64,000 nt of DNA, taken from Mesostigma viride. Lineage: Eukaryota; Streptophyta; Mesostigmatophyceae; Mesostigmatales; Mesostigmataceae. Positions 45,068 to 53,649 of the stretch are shown here, piece after piece. Position 1 is the first letter of the stretch; each line of letters opens with the position of its first letter. The DNA is taken from positions 677,185 to 741,184 of the forward strand of contig RPFO01000645.1 of assembly GCA_009746045.1 (NCBI GenBank), read 5' to 3'. Below the pieces are notes generated by a model. It saw only the letters and a program-made list of their open reading frames with translations. It made no database searches and was not told the DNA's origin. The translations under genes and the position numbers were made by a program.

Positions 45068-46183
45068 TCACTGCTCCTTGTTGTCTTCTTGCTGACTGCC
45101 CTTTGAAGGCTGGCCTGCCTGGGACTTGTTGTTGTTCTTCTTGTTGTTGTTGTTATTCTTGTTGCTGCCCTGGCCCTGGGACTTCTTGAAGCTGGGACAC
45201 TCCTTCTTGATGTGCCCCCACCCCTTGCACAGGTAGCATTGTATCTTGGACTTGCCCTGGCCACTGCCCCCATTGTCAGACGCGTTGCCCTGCTTGGGCT
45301 GACCACCCACCCGCCTGAACACCGACTTGGAGTGTGACCTCCTGTCAGAATCAGGTGAATGATCTCCCTTGCGCTTGTGATGGTTGCCCCTACGCCCTCC
45401 TTGGCTTCGGTCAGCCTCAGACGTCTTGGAGCCACCCTGGGTACGCCCGCCTGCCTGGGTAGCCTTCACTGCTGGCACTCCACCCTCAAACAGCTCCTCT
45501 GCCTCGAGAGCTTGTTTAATGATGACCTTGTAGGCCTTCAGGGTAGAGTGTGGGGCACACATGACTTTTAAGGAGCCACGTGTCGCCTTATCCAGCCCAG
45601 AAACCTTGAGCCAGTTGGTTAGGGCTATGTTATCAGCGACATTAAAGCCGTGAGCCCTGCCCTCCTCAACCATCTTACAATAGTTGAGAAAGTTCTGGAT
45701 CAGGTCCCCCTTGACCTCCCACCCTTGATACTTGTCCTGCCAATGGATGCCGACCTTCTTTCGTTGGTCCTCCAGCAGCTCCTTCAGCTCAGCCACGTAC
45801 AGTGCCCAGGCCTTATTGGCCTTTTTGCACTCCCTGGTTAGGTCCTTAATCTGGTCAGTACACTTGCCAAAAGTGCTACTGCCTATCCAGATTTGATAGT
45901 AATTTGTACCACCGTACAAGCTAGGGAACCCTTCCAATCCCTCCACAAACTCTTCAGCCTGCTTAGGCTTGGAGTCTGAGGTTACAGGCTGCAACTGATT
46001 GACAATTAAAAGACCCTGTGTGGTAAGATCAAAGCCATGAATAGCTTGTGCATTATTATTATTGTGAGGAAGGTTGGTAATCTCTCCGGTAAGCCCCACG
46101 TCATCTACGTGAGCGGTTCCACTACCAGCACCCCCATTATTATTCCCACTGGCTGGACCCTTGCTACGGCGTCCCTCAGCCAT
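45068..46183 (-). CDS. gag: Copia-type Gag with CCHC zinc knuckle
   Basis: 371 aa. The central part is helical and charged (for example ELKELLEDQRKKVGIHWQ), and the C-terminal third is basic and Ser/Gly/Asn-rich. It contains one retroviral zinc knuckle, CYLCKGWGHIKKEC (C-x2-C-x4-H-x4-C, near residue 315). Gag forms the virus-like particle and packages element RNA. It ends NKEQ at a TGA (45070-45068) followed by CTG. The next 47 codons and the whole pol frame are in the same register, so Pol is probably made by stop-codon readthrough. Confidence 0.9.
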   Translation of the reverse strand: MAEGRRSKGPASGNNNGGAGSGTAHVDDVGLTGEITNLPHNNNNAQAIHGFDLTTQGLLIVNQLQPVTSDSKPKQAEEFVEGLEGFPSLYGGTNYYQIWIGSSTFGKCTDQIKDLTRECKKANKAWALYVAELKELLEDQRKKVGIHWQDKYQGWEVKGDLIQNFLNYCKMVEEGRAHGFNVADNIALTNWLKVSGLDKATRGSLKVMCAPHSTLKAYKVIIKQALEAEELFEGGVPAVKATQAGGRTQGGSKTSEADRSQGGRRGNHHKRKGDHSPDSDRRSHSKSVFRRVGGQPKQGNASDNGGSGQGKSKIQCYLCKGWGHIKKECPSFKKSQGQGSNKNNNNNKKNNNKSQAGQPSKGSQQEDNKEQ

Positions 46184-46351
46184 CCTGCACTACCAGCTAT
46201 TCAAAGAACACCTTAACGAAGCAGCAGAAAATATGTACAAAATTTTTGTGTCGCCTCTGCCGCCTGCGCCGGTGTCGCTGCCGCCCCGCGAATTGCCGCC
46301 GAAATTCGACAAAAAAATGTCGACAAGTACTGCAGAAGAAAATTAGGCCGA

Positions 46352-46795
46352 CTAGTAGTCAAGGCCCCTGAAGTCGCAGTACGTGTATACGAACTCACGA
46401 TCCTCCATATCCAGCTCCGGACCTGCACCGGTATGAATTAAAACCGGCGTGCTCCCCGCCGCGTAAGTTGCGACGCGCCGACGCGCGACGAGGCGCAGAG
46501 GATGTGTAAAGATCGTCAATAATTCCCACCCCGCGGGAATCCACTCTCGCACAGAGGCGAGAAATGCCACCAGGTTAATTAAAACCTGGCGCTCACGACT
46601 GCGTACGCCGCGAGTGAGCAGCGATAGCAGCGCGAGATCCTGAAACAAATTTGTTGACACCGCCGGCGCGCCCCCCGTGCGAAGCGATGCCCAGTTTTGC
46701 AGGTTTCTCTGGTAACCGGTGAGTGAAGAGAGGACGTTGTCCAACTCCTCAATGGCAGTCGTGACTTCGGTCACCGACCGCAAACCTCCCCGCAC
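46352..46795 (-). CDS. Accessory ORF 2 upstream of gag (147 aa), unknown
   Basis: Lies between the 5' LTR and gag on the coding strand of the retrotransposon and overlaps accessory ORF 1 by 25 nt in another frame. The sequence is mostly helical and leucine-rich (LFQDLALLSLLTRGV, VLINLVAFLASVREW), then LVARRRVATYA and an acidic end. No family recognised. It could be a captured gene, or ORF 1 and ORF 2 may be one protein joined by frameshifting. The base composition does not look random. Confidence 0.45.
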   Translation of the reverse strand: MRGGLRSVTEVTTAIEELDNVLSSLTGYQRNLQNWASLRTGGAPAVSTNLFQDLALLSLLTRGVRSRERQVLINLVAFLASVREWIPAGWELLTIFTHPLRLVARRRVATYAAGSTPVLIHTGAGPELDMEDREFVYTYCDFRGLDY

Positions 46796-47058
46796 CTGGA
46801 CCGTAAATGTCGATAAAATGTTTCGATTTGGTCCAATAATGCGCGAGCCGGCACCAGTGCTGGCAAATCGGGGTCCTCGGGGTTATCCCCGAGCAATGCG
46901 TGAGCTGCACGCTGCTGACGATGAAGCTCGTCGAGCGAAACTGTAACTTCGTCGAGCAATTGTTGCCACGACGGCACAGTTGGTCTTGACGAAGAACCAG
47001 CCGGCGGAGCGGCTATTTCCTCATCGTCCGGAATCCGAAATTCTTCCGAATTTGGCAT
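46771..47058 (-). CDS. Accessory ORF 1 upstream of gag (95 aa), unknown
   Basis: The first ATG after the 5' LTR (24 nt inside). It is acidic at the start (EEFRIPDDEEIAAPP), then helical with a heptad-like region (LLDEVTVSLDELHRQQRAAH). No recognisable domain. Its position makes it the first ORF of the genomic RNA. Confidence 0.45.
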   Translation of the reverse strand: MPNSEEFRIPDDEEIAAPPAGSSSRPTVPSWQQLLDEVTVSLDELHRQQRAAHALLGDNPEDPDLPALVPARALLDQIETFYRHLRSRCGEVCGR

Positions 47059-47082
47059 CTTTTTGACAGAGCGTGTAATACG

Positions 47083-47699
47083 AGTTGTGAGGGTAAGAAT
47101 GCCACGAATTCCGCCATGGTTCTTGCAGGAAGTTGCCTTTATTAATAATCAGGAAACACAGACGTAAGTCACGTCACTTCCAAGACTGCACGCAGCACAG
47201 ACGACAGGGTCGCAGTGCCAAGAGAACGTGCACGCAAGAACTAGCGTCCCGGTGTGACCAAGTCACTCATATAGCTTACTAGGGACGCGTCCAAGTATTC
47301 AGCTGCACTGTCACAGCTGAACTGTCAATCAATTGATTACACAGACTCTGGCACGCCTTTGGCGCGCAGATCTATCAATTGTCCATACGGCTAGTCCTGT
47401 GGACCTATCCGTACACTAGTCAGCATCAATTGTCTCATAGGTCCTGGCGCGCTACAGTGCGCCTACCTATCAATTGACCATCAAGTCCTGTACAAGTCCT
47501 GTCAACGTCCTGCGGACTATCAAAGTGACACTTGTACATCCTGTGTCCGTACGCGCCCACAGTGGCGCGCCGGGTACTGTCGGCACAGCCTAGGAAACGT
47601 CATAACTTTTACGTTCCTTAACCAAATGAGGCGTTCAAGGTGCCGTTGGAAAGAGCGTAACAATCTCTATCCATCTAACGTAAATCCTTTACGTTAACT
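47083..47699 (-). repeat. 5' LTR (617 bp)
   Basis: Matches 39875-40491 except C at 47356. As the upstream LTR on the minus strand it should hold the element promoter. No TATA box was pinned down. Confidence 0.95.
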
Positions 47700-47704
47700 C
47701 ATTT
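47700..47704. repeat. Target-site duplication CATTT (right)
   Basis: Partner of 39870-39874. Confidence 0.9.
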
Positions 47705-48533
47705 TGTCGTGGTCGTACCTGGTCGGTGGCAGTTTCTCGCCGGACAGGTAAATAAGACCCATCAAAGCGGCGTCAGACGTAGGGTCCTTTTTGTACTCGG
47801 CGGCGGCGATCCGCTGGAGCTGCTCGTACGTGTACCTCAGTGGCTTGCTCTCGGCCCTGTCGAATTTCCTGTCGAGATCGCCGACCTTCAGCTCATTGAC
47901 TCGAGCAGCGTACGCGTCCGTCACGTCGCGTGGGAGCCTCTTCTCAGGTGGCATCATTCGATTCACCCCGTTTATCACTCCGAGCAAGTTCTTCTCGTTC
48001 TCCCTCCACGCATCCTCTTTCGAGTGTGCGAGCTTGCGTTTGGGTTCCGAGGTTTCGTGGACGACGCGCAGGACACGGGCGGTGTCTGCGAGGCAGTCGA
48101 CTGATTTGTCCTGCGAGCACCCCATTTTGTCAAGGAGAACTCGCAGCCTGCCGATATACCCCTTCGCGGTTTTGCGCGTCGCCCCGCGCTCTCTCGAGGG
48201 CCTGCCAGGCTCGTGATGCTCTGGCCGGGCATCCGCTGCGGCGACGGCCTCGTCGAAGGTCCAGTATCGTCCATCAGTAGGTCGCGCAGGCGGTTCCTCG
48301 TGGTGCGGTGGCTCCGGCGAGGGTGGAGAGGTCGCCTGCAAGCCGATTTTTTCCGCGCACTCGGGGTTATTTGCGATCCATCGGTCACTGGGATTCCAGA
48401 CGCCCTTCTTGACCTTGCTTTTCGCCGAGATGCAGTTCGTCTGGTCGCGGGCGATTGCTCGCCTCTTCGCCTGGGCCCGTCGCCATTGCTCGCGACGCTC
48501 CTCTACGGTCACCGTCATCTGATGACTGAACAT
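47705..48533 (-). pseudogene. PLV tyrosine recombinase, N-terminal half
   Basis: About 277 residues up to the retrotransposon. A Lys/Arg-rich start and a Pro-rich linker lead into a helical segment typical of a core-binding domain (RKTAKGYIGRLRVLLDKMG, then WRENEKNLLGVINGVNRM). The start of the catalytic domain ends at EKLPPTRYDHDK, whose Arg fits the first catalytic arginine. The frame now stops at a TAA supplied by the LTR. The likely start is the ATG at 48533, or the ATG five codons later (MTVTVEERR). It overlaps the upstream ORF by about 150 bp. Confidence 0.7.
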
Positions 48534-48879
48534 GAGACAATTTTTTGGCTCGAGGCTTTTTATACCCTACGGGGTGGATCCTTGGGCGCCCTCGAGGCCG
48601 TTTCGGTTCGTGTCGTTTTTCCGTTTTGGAGGGTGAGCGCCCACGTGGACGCCTGCGATCGCCCACCAAGGCGAGGATGGCCAATCGGATTTCGGGGCTC
48701 ATGTCGTGACAGGTGGACGGAATCGTGTCGTGGTGGCCTGCTTCTTGAAGGATCCTGACGACACGTTCTAGAGTTTTCTGCCCCAGTCGAGAACCCGAAC
48801 AATATCGGAGGAGTGCTTGGGTGTCCAACACGTACTCCTTCTCGGCGCCTGCGTATCGTTTGGTGGACGGAATATCCAT
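48385..48879 (-). CDS. PLV small basic protein, 164 aa, AT-hook-like
   Basis: Lies between the ATPase and recombinase genes on the same strand. The N-terminal half (VLDTQALLRYCSGSRLGQKTL) appears folded. The C-terminal half is basic, with KRPRGRPRIHP, a good AT-hook-like minor-groove binding motif. The last 150 bp overlap the recombinase start in a different frame, and that overlapping part may be a by-product. Family unknown; DNA binding is inferred. Confidence 0.5.
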   Translation of the reverse strand: MDIPSTKRYAGAEKEYVLDTQALLRYCSGSRLGQKTLERVVRILQEAGHHDTIPSTCHDMSPEIRLAILALVGDRRRPRGRSPSKTEKRHEPKRPRGRPRIHPVGYKKPRAKKLSHVQSSDDGDRRGASRAMATGPGEEASNRPRPDELHLGEKQGQEGRLESQ

Positions 48880-48901
48880 AGTATATCATGTTCAGAGAAA
48901 A

Positions 48902-49785
48902 TTATTTTATCGAGAGAAATGTATTGAAGTTTCGACGAAACATTTTTTTCGGGTCGCGCTGGTCGAAGTCGACAGCGAAGAAGTCGTGAGGATCGTCCTT
49001 GACGGCGTGGTCCCATAGCGCGAGAAACTCGTCCGGCGCCACAGCCCCGCGCTCTCTTCCGCGATCTGTCGCGCGGCTCGATGGTCCTTCGTTCTGAACA
49101 GCGCAAGAAACGATATATTCGCTCGCACTGCTCGTGGTACGCCACCGCTCGTGTACGCCTGTGTCAGGAAAATCATGCTCGTGAGGAAGTGTCTGTGTTT
49201 GAACGCGAAAGCCGCAACAGCGTTTTTGCTAGAGCTCTGATAGAGGGCACTGCCTTGCATGTCGTCTATCAGAATGAGCGACGAAGGAGGACCGTGCTCG
49301 AACCTTGTCGCAGGTTTATCCCAGTTCATTGCATCAAGGCGTAGGTACATGGAGAGGTCCATGAGTTCTGCGTTTTTTTTCCCATCCACGTATTCGCGTT
49401 TGAACGTTTCCCAGACCTTGAGATCGTCCTTGTACCTCTCGTATTCGTGGAGGTCAGACTTGATATGATCTATCATCCCATCGAATGCCAGGTTAGAGTA
49501 GACTTCCATCGTCATAGCTGGTTCCGGGAGCTCATTGTATTTTGGCTCCGTGTGGGCACTCCCTGAAATGAGGTACAGCTTGTCGAATGAGTTGTTAGCA
49601 AAGTAAGCCTTCGCCATGTTGACTGCCGATGTAGTTTTCCCAGACCGTCGAGCTCCGCAGAAGTTTGCGATGAAATGAAGACTCGGCATATTCGGTGGAG
49701 CAGGACGCTGTGGGGCGTATCGTTGCTTGATGTCTTTGTTCTCAAGTGAATGAATTCGTCGCTCTTCGATGATAGCCATTATCAT
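48902..49785 (-). pseudogene. PLV genome-packaging ATPase (A32/FtsK-HerA type), C-terminal frameshift
   Basis: Walker A NFCGARRSGKTTSAVN (about residues 40-55) and Walker B SLILIDDM (about 168-175) are followed by the sensor-like MIFLTQAY, the pattern of PLV and virophage packaging ATPases that pump DNA into capsids. After RQIAEESAG the annotated frame turns into Ser/Thr/Arg-rich noise. The neighbouring frame encodes APDEFLALWDHAVKDDPHDF and PKKMFRRNFNTFLSIK to a stop at 48902, clearly the authentic end. The one-base shift lies near 49035-49060, at a GCGGGGC run, so either mutation or base-call error is possible. Confidence 0.85.
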
Positions 49786-49797
49786 TCTGAAGACATT

Positions 49798-50325
49798 TTA
49801 ATCGTCCAGACTAGCAAGGAGAGACGCGCGGATGGCGGCCATGCGCATCTCGTATGGCGTCATCGCGGCAGGTGGCGGTGGTGGAGGTGGGAGCTGCCGG
49901 GTCTTGATCGGGGATGGCGGAGAGTCCGGCTCTGTCTCCTTGGGCTTTCGACCCCGTCTTGGTTTTGGCGTGTCGGCGGGGGTTGAGGCGACAGAATCTT
50001 CAGCGAGAAGGCGTTCAATGCGCGATTTGTTACGGGCTTCTTGCAGCTCCAGTTCGACTAGCCTTTGCCGCTGAATCTCCAATTCCTTTGCAAGGACCTT
50101 ACGTTTCGTTATCTCTGCCTCCTTTTCCTCGTTTCGTCTCTTCTCCCTCTCGGCTTTTGCGCGTTGCTGGTAAACTCTCATTTTGTCGCGAAGGGCTTTT
50201 TTCTGTTCATCATTCAGCGGTTGTCCCTTTCGAATTGTCTTGACCAGGTCAACCTGCTCTTCCCGCGTCTCGGCGAAGGTTTCGTCTTGGTAGCTCGTTG
50301 GGGTCTCTGAAGCCTCAGAGGCCAT
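49798..50325 (-). CDS. PLV coiled-coil protein, 175 aa
   Basis: The middle of the protein (about residues 45-105) is a long charged coiled coil rich in Lys, Glu and Arg. It is followed by PKPRRGRKPKE, another AT-hook-like stretch, then eight prolines and a helical tail. The stop lies 12 nt before the ATPase ATG, so the two are probably cotranscribed. Its ATG is only 24 bp from the ATG of the divergent 1092-aa gene. No family recognised. Confidence 0.6.
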   Translation of the reverse strand: MASEASETPTSYQDETFAETREEQVDLVKTIRKGQPLNDEQKKALRDKMRVYQQRAKAEREKRRNEEKEAEITKRKVLAKELEIQRQRLVELELQEARNKSRIERLLAEDSVASTPADTPKPRRGRKPKETEPDSPPSPIKTRQLPPPPPPPAAMTPYEMRMAAIRASLLASLDD

Positions 50326-50349
50326 GTTTATATTCTAGGCAGATAATAA
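50326..50349. promoter_or_regulatory. 24-bp divergent intergenic gap of the PLV
   Basis: The sole spacer between the two gene blocks: A/T-rich with TATTCTAGGC. It is too short for two separate promoters, so control elements must extend into coding sequence or be shared. TCTA is the core of the mavirus promoter, a suggestive but weak parallel. Confidence 0.4.
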
Positions 50350-53300
50350 ATGGTAGTGATTTCGACTCTCAACCGGCCCATAAACCTCGCAACCGGCTTG
50401 ACGGTCGACCAAGAAACAGACGCGCGAATCGCAAGCGTTGAACAGGACATTGTAGCGTTGCAATTATCCCAGGTTCATCCATTTGACTTGCATACGATTG
50501 TTGATGGCGTGCGGGTGTGTTACCCAAGTGAGCCAACAAGTTTGCGTTTAGGCGATGATTACGACGAGGAGACGGCCGCGGACCCTATCGAGTCATTTTT
50601 TAAGCTGGTAGTGGATGGGAAATCGTGGTTTAAAGACCAAGCCATATTCGAAAACATGTACGTAAAAAGCAGCTTCATAGACATCGAGACACCGAGCAAT
50701 GGGGTCATGTCATTCCATTTTGACGCTGATACGCTCCAAGACCCAGGCCATCGAATACCGACCCGCACACAGCTAGACTTTCTGTTCGACAACTTGGGTA
50801 TCGGCTATACTACTCTGACAAATCCAAACGCGCCATTTGTCATGCATTATGAAGATGGAACGACGGCTTCTCATGACAATGCCTTTAGCGTCATCAATGA
50901 CCAAGACGTGCGTGTTGAGTTGCCATATATCGTCAACAGCGGAGAAGTAAGCGGAATTTGCGATTTTGTCGCGAGAGACTACCAGTCCTCATTTTATGCA
51001 GCGGGGAACAACTTGGTTAACCCAGATGTCGGATACCCGTATTTCAAGGACCTGTATTTTGGATATGGCGGGACGCGATTTTCGGGTAGCCCTTTGCTAG
51101 TCGAGCAAATCTCGTTTTCCACCATGAGAGACCACAACCGCCCTGCCGCGCTAACCGGGCGTTCTTTCACAATAACCCGATCCTATGCAAAACTCTCTAG
51201 CTGGAGAATTGGCAGGATCGATGAATTGAACGCTGTCACTTGGCTAGTAGTCACCTACCCTTTTCAGACGTATGAATGCATCCCAGGGCTTTCGATAGTA
51301 CAAGGCATCAAAGATTGCGTCCCTAGCGCCTACCTGAGAAAACTCCCTTTGCGATGGTACATCAACAACGTTCGACTCACGGAGGCCTCTCCGACGATTG
51401 GCGGGTTCACGCTATCTGTGAACGGAGGACTGCGTGGTGAGGATGCTCTAGTTACCAACTTGACAAGTACCGACACGGGAAAATGGCTGAGTTACGAGCT
51501 AGACCTCTTCGATGACTCTACCATTACCTCGTTTACGACTAGGAAGGCGGGGGTCATGGTAGGTGTCTCGAAACTTTCTACAACCTCTAGTGGGATACGA
51601 TCAAAGAGCAAGTTTGTATCATACGCGAATCCAATGAGGATAGCAATTACAGCACTGGCGGACCCTGTCGTTGGGTGGGGGATGAACCTCGAAAACCCAG
51701 TCAGTTTCAACTTGCATATAGAGGGGGGTGTCAAGGCAACCTTGTCAGGGATTAACTATTTCACGTACACACCAACCGACCACGAAAGCGCTAATACGGA
51801 CATTTATTACAGCTTCACATGCCCAAGAGACTACCCCAACCTCTCTGGGGAGAACGCGACAGTAGAAGGGACTCATGACACCCTTCGCAGTTTAGACGTC
51901 CTTTCTCGTAATATCTTCACGACTTCTCAGGCAGAGTCATCGAAGTACTACTTTGAACCGAATGACCCCACGAGCTTTTATTTGATAAAAACAGCCACGC
52001 CGGCTCCATCAAAGTGTGTCGTTTTTGCAAACGAGTTAATAGACGGTCCGTTCTGCATGTGTTTTCGCATGTATCTTGGAAGCAATGACGCTTTTGTGTC
52101 ATTTGCTGAGAACACGATGAGTTTATCTGGAAAGTATCATCCGGCCGTTACGGACGGACACTCAAATTGGAGAAACGCTCAAACGACCCATTGGGCCATG
52201 CTTGGGGTCAACCTTCACCACTCCGACTATGCTCTCGACCTGTATGACAACCTCAAGGCAAGAGTGCGATACACACTCAATAGCTCGTGGAGGCAGCAGT
52301 TGAGTTACTGGGTTGCGTTTCGACGACGGTCTGACGGAATAGTCGAGAGGTATATAGCCAAGACACTCCCAACTAGGATGAGTCAGATGACAAAAATCTC
52401 AAACAGCGCCGGGATTTTCACATCCACGCCAACAGATATCATTGATCCATACGTGCCAATGCCCCTACGGCCAGTTATGCACCTGTCAGGAGAATACCAC
52501 GCCATTGAAATAGCGAACATCGAAGACGATCTCACGGCTGTTGAGCTAGATTCCATCTTCACGAATAACCCCTCCGGGACCTGTACAAAGGGAGGAGATG
52601 TGATCCAACTACGACACCGGGGCACCGCGGGGCAGAACTGTTCCATCTTCGGCAAGTATTCCGTAACAAAGCCAGTGCCTGGAGCTACCAATCTATGGTT
52701 CAAGGAGCTCACATTGACGGATGAAAGCATGATTCACACAGTGGTCAAGTGCCCAACAACGTCTTATGAGGCGCAACTCGTGACGTACCCTGTCCAACTC
52801 TATGGAGTACTTCCAGCCCGTCAAGCCATTAAGAAGTTCAGCGTTGTCATGGGGTTCGACCCGACAAAAGTGAGCAATGTTGCCGGGCAGGTTACATGTG
52901 TCTTTGGAGCGGAGTGGGCAGGGGGTACAAATGTCTTCACCCCAGGGACAAACACGGTAACCATCACGTCCACCCTCGCAAACACGTTTGTACCAGTCGT
53001 TGGTGGGCTCACTCACCTTGCAACGGTCACATTTGCCACTGTGCTCAGTCCCACCCTTTCTGGACCCGGTGCTATTGTCCTCGATACGAGCGTGTGTGGG
53101 TATTATGACAACGCATTGGTGCTAATAGGCACAACTCATGGGTTAGACGTCGCCCAGTTCACTGACATCAACGAGACGCGGAGGATATCCCACACCATCC
53201 CCGGTCTGCGGCCTCCTGTGTACGACTACTTCATCCCTCAGCTATGGCACGGTACCCCCACGGCCACGCTGTCATTCCACGACCCAGCCAACCAAAGCGA

Positions 53301-53628
53301 GCTCACTTTGCCAACGTCCTTGGAGCACGTGTACCTTCGCGTCAATTTCACGGGTGCCTTACCAACCATCCTCGACCTCTCTAACCCTTATCGAATGAAG
53401 GCAAAAGCAGTGGGGACCGTGTTCCCATTTCTGATATTCGCGCCTTATTGGTCCGTCGTCCCGGGGTACACAGAAGATGATGGCAAGTTCCAAATCCTGC
53501 TACATTTAAACCGTATCCCACCAACAGGCTACTCTGCCCCTATCATCCTATCCAACACCTTTTGCAAATCCCGAGCTGGGACCGCCGCAACGGCTGTGTC
53601 GAAGACGATCACGTGGACGAGCGCATAA
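50350..53628 (+). CDS. PLV large virion-type protein, 1092 aa, unknown
   Basis: By far the largest PLV gene and the first of the rightward, mostly structural block. The sequence is beta-rich, low in Lys, high in Thr/Ser/Gly/Asn/Tyr, with no membrane segment. Around residues 825-930 (KKFSVVMGFDPTKVSNVAGQ, later VGGLTHLATVTFATV) the pattern resembles a cohesin/Ig-like beta-sandwich. By position and composition I infer a fibre, spike or other host-contact structural protein. No homology is claimed. The frame is intact, which for 3.3 kb indicates recent selection. Confidence 0.6.
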   Translation: MVVISTLNRPINLATGLTVDQETDARIASVEQDIVALQLSQVHPFDLHTIVDGVRVCYPSEPTSLRLGDDYDEETAADPIESFFKLVVDGKSWFKDQAIFENMYVKSSFIDIETPSNGVMSFHFDADTLQDPGHRIPTRTQLDFLFDNLGIGYTTLTNPNAPFVMHYEDGTTASHDNAFSVINDQDVRVELPYIVNSGEVSGICDFVARDYQSSFYAAGNNLVNPDVGYPYFKDLYFGYGGTRFSGSPLLVEQISFSTMRDHNRPAALTGRSFTITRSYAKLSSWRIGRIDELNAVTWLVVTYPFQTYECIPGLSIVQGIKDCVPSAYLRKLPLRWYINNVRLTEASPTIGGFTLSVNGGLRGEDALVTNLTSTDTGKWLSYELDLFDDSTITSFTTRKAGVMVGVSKLSTTSSGIRSKSKFVSYANPMRIAITALADPVVGWGMNLENPVSFNLHIEGGVKATLSGINYFTYTPTDHESANTDIYYSFTCPRDYPNLSGENATVEGTHDTLRSLDVLSRNIFTTSQAESSKYYFEPNDPTSFYLIKTATPAPSKCVVFANELIDGPFCMCFRMYLGSNDAFVSFAENTMSLSGKYHPAVTDGHSNWRNAQTTHWAMLGVNLHHSDYALDLYDNLKARVRYTLNSSWRQQLSYWVAFRRRSDGIVERYIAKTLPTRMSQMTKISNSAGIFTSTPTDIIDPYVPMPLRPVMHLSGEYHAIEIANIEDDLTAVELDSIFTNNPSGTCTKGGDVIQLRHRGTAGQNCSIFGKYSVTKPVPGATNLWFKELTLTDESMIHTVVKCPTTSYEAQLVTYPVQLYGVLPARQAIKKFSVVMGFDPTKVSNVAGQVTCVFGAEWAGGTNVFTPGTNTVTITSTLANTFVPVVGGLTHLATVTFATVLSPTLSGPGAIVLDTSVCGYYDNALVLIGTTHGLDVAQFTDINETRRISHTIPGLRPPVYDYFIPQLWHGTPTATLSFHDPANQSELTLPTSLEHVYLRVNFTGALPTILDLSNPYRMKAKAVGTVFPFLIFAPYWSVVPGYTEDDGKFQILLHLNRIPPTGYSAPIILSNTFCKSRAGTAATAVSKTITWTSA

Positions 53629-53637
53629 AAATCTCTC
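53626..53637 (+). promoter_or_regulatory. Late-block intergenic motif 1 (TAAAAATCTCTC)
   Basis: Overlaps the stop of the 1092-aa gene and lies 12 bp before the next ATG. See the finding on this motif. Confidence 0.45.
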
Positions 53638-53649
53638 GCATAAGTAAAC

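Larger units (their letters stand above)
39875..47699 (-). mobile_element. Ty1/copia-type LTR retrotransposon nested in the PLV
   Basis: A 7825-bp element on the minus strand with 617-bp LTRs, a 5-bp target duplication, gag with a zinc knuckle and a copia-like pol. The LTR pair differs at a single base by my comparison, so the insertion is recent. Unusual features are LTR ends AGTT...AACT instead of TG...CA, extra ORFs before gag, a gag-pol UGA in one frame, and the protease-like domain behind the integrase. I see no obvious TGG-type primer-binding site next to the 5' LTR. Confidence 0.93.

Noticed and set aside
39875-47699. Retrotransposon ORFs as viral genes
   Set aside because: They lie between matched LTRs with a target duplication inside the viral recombinase.
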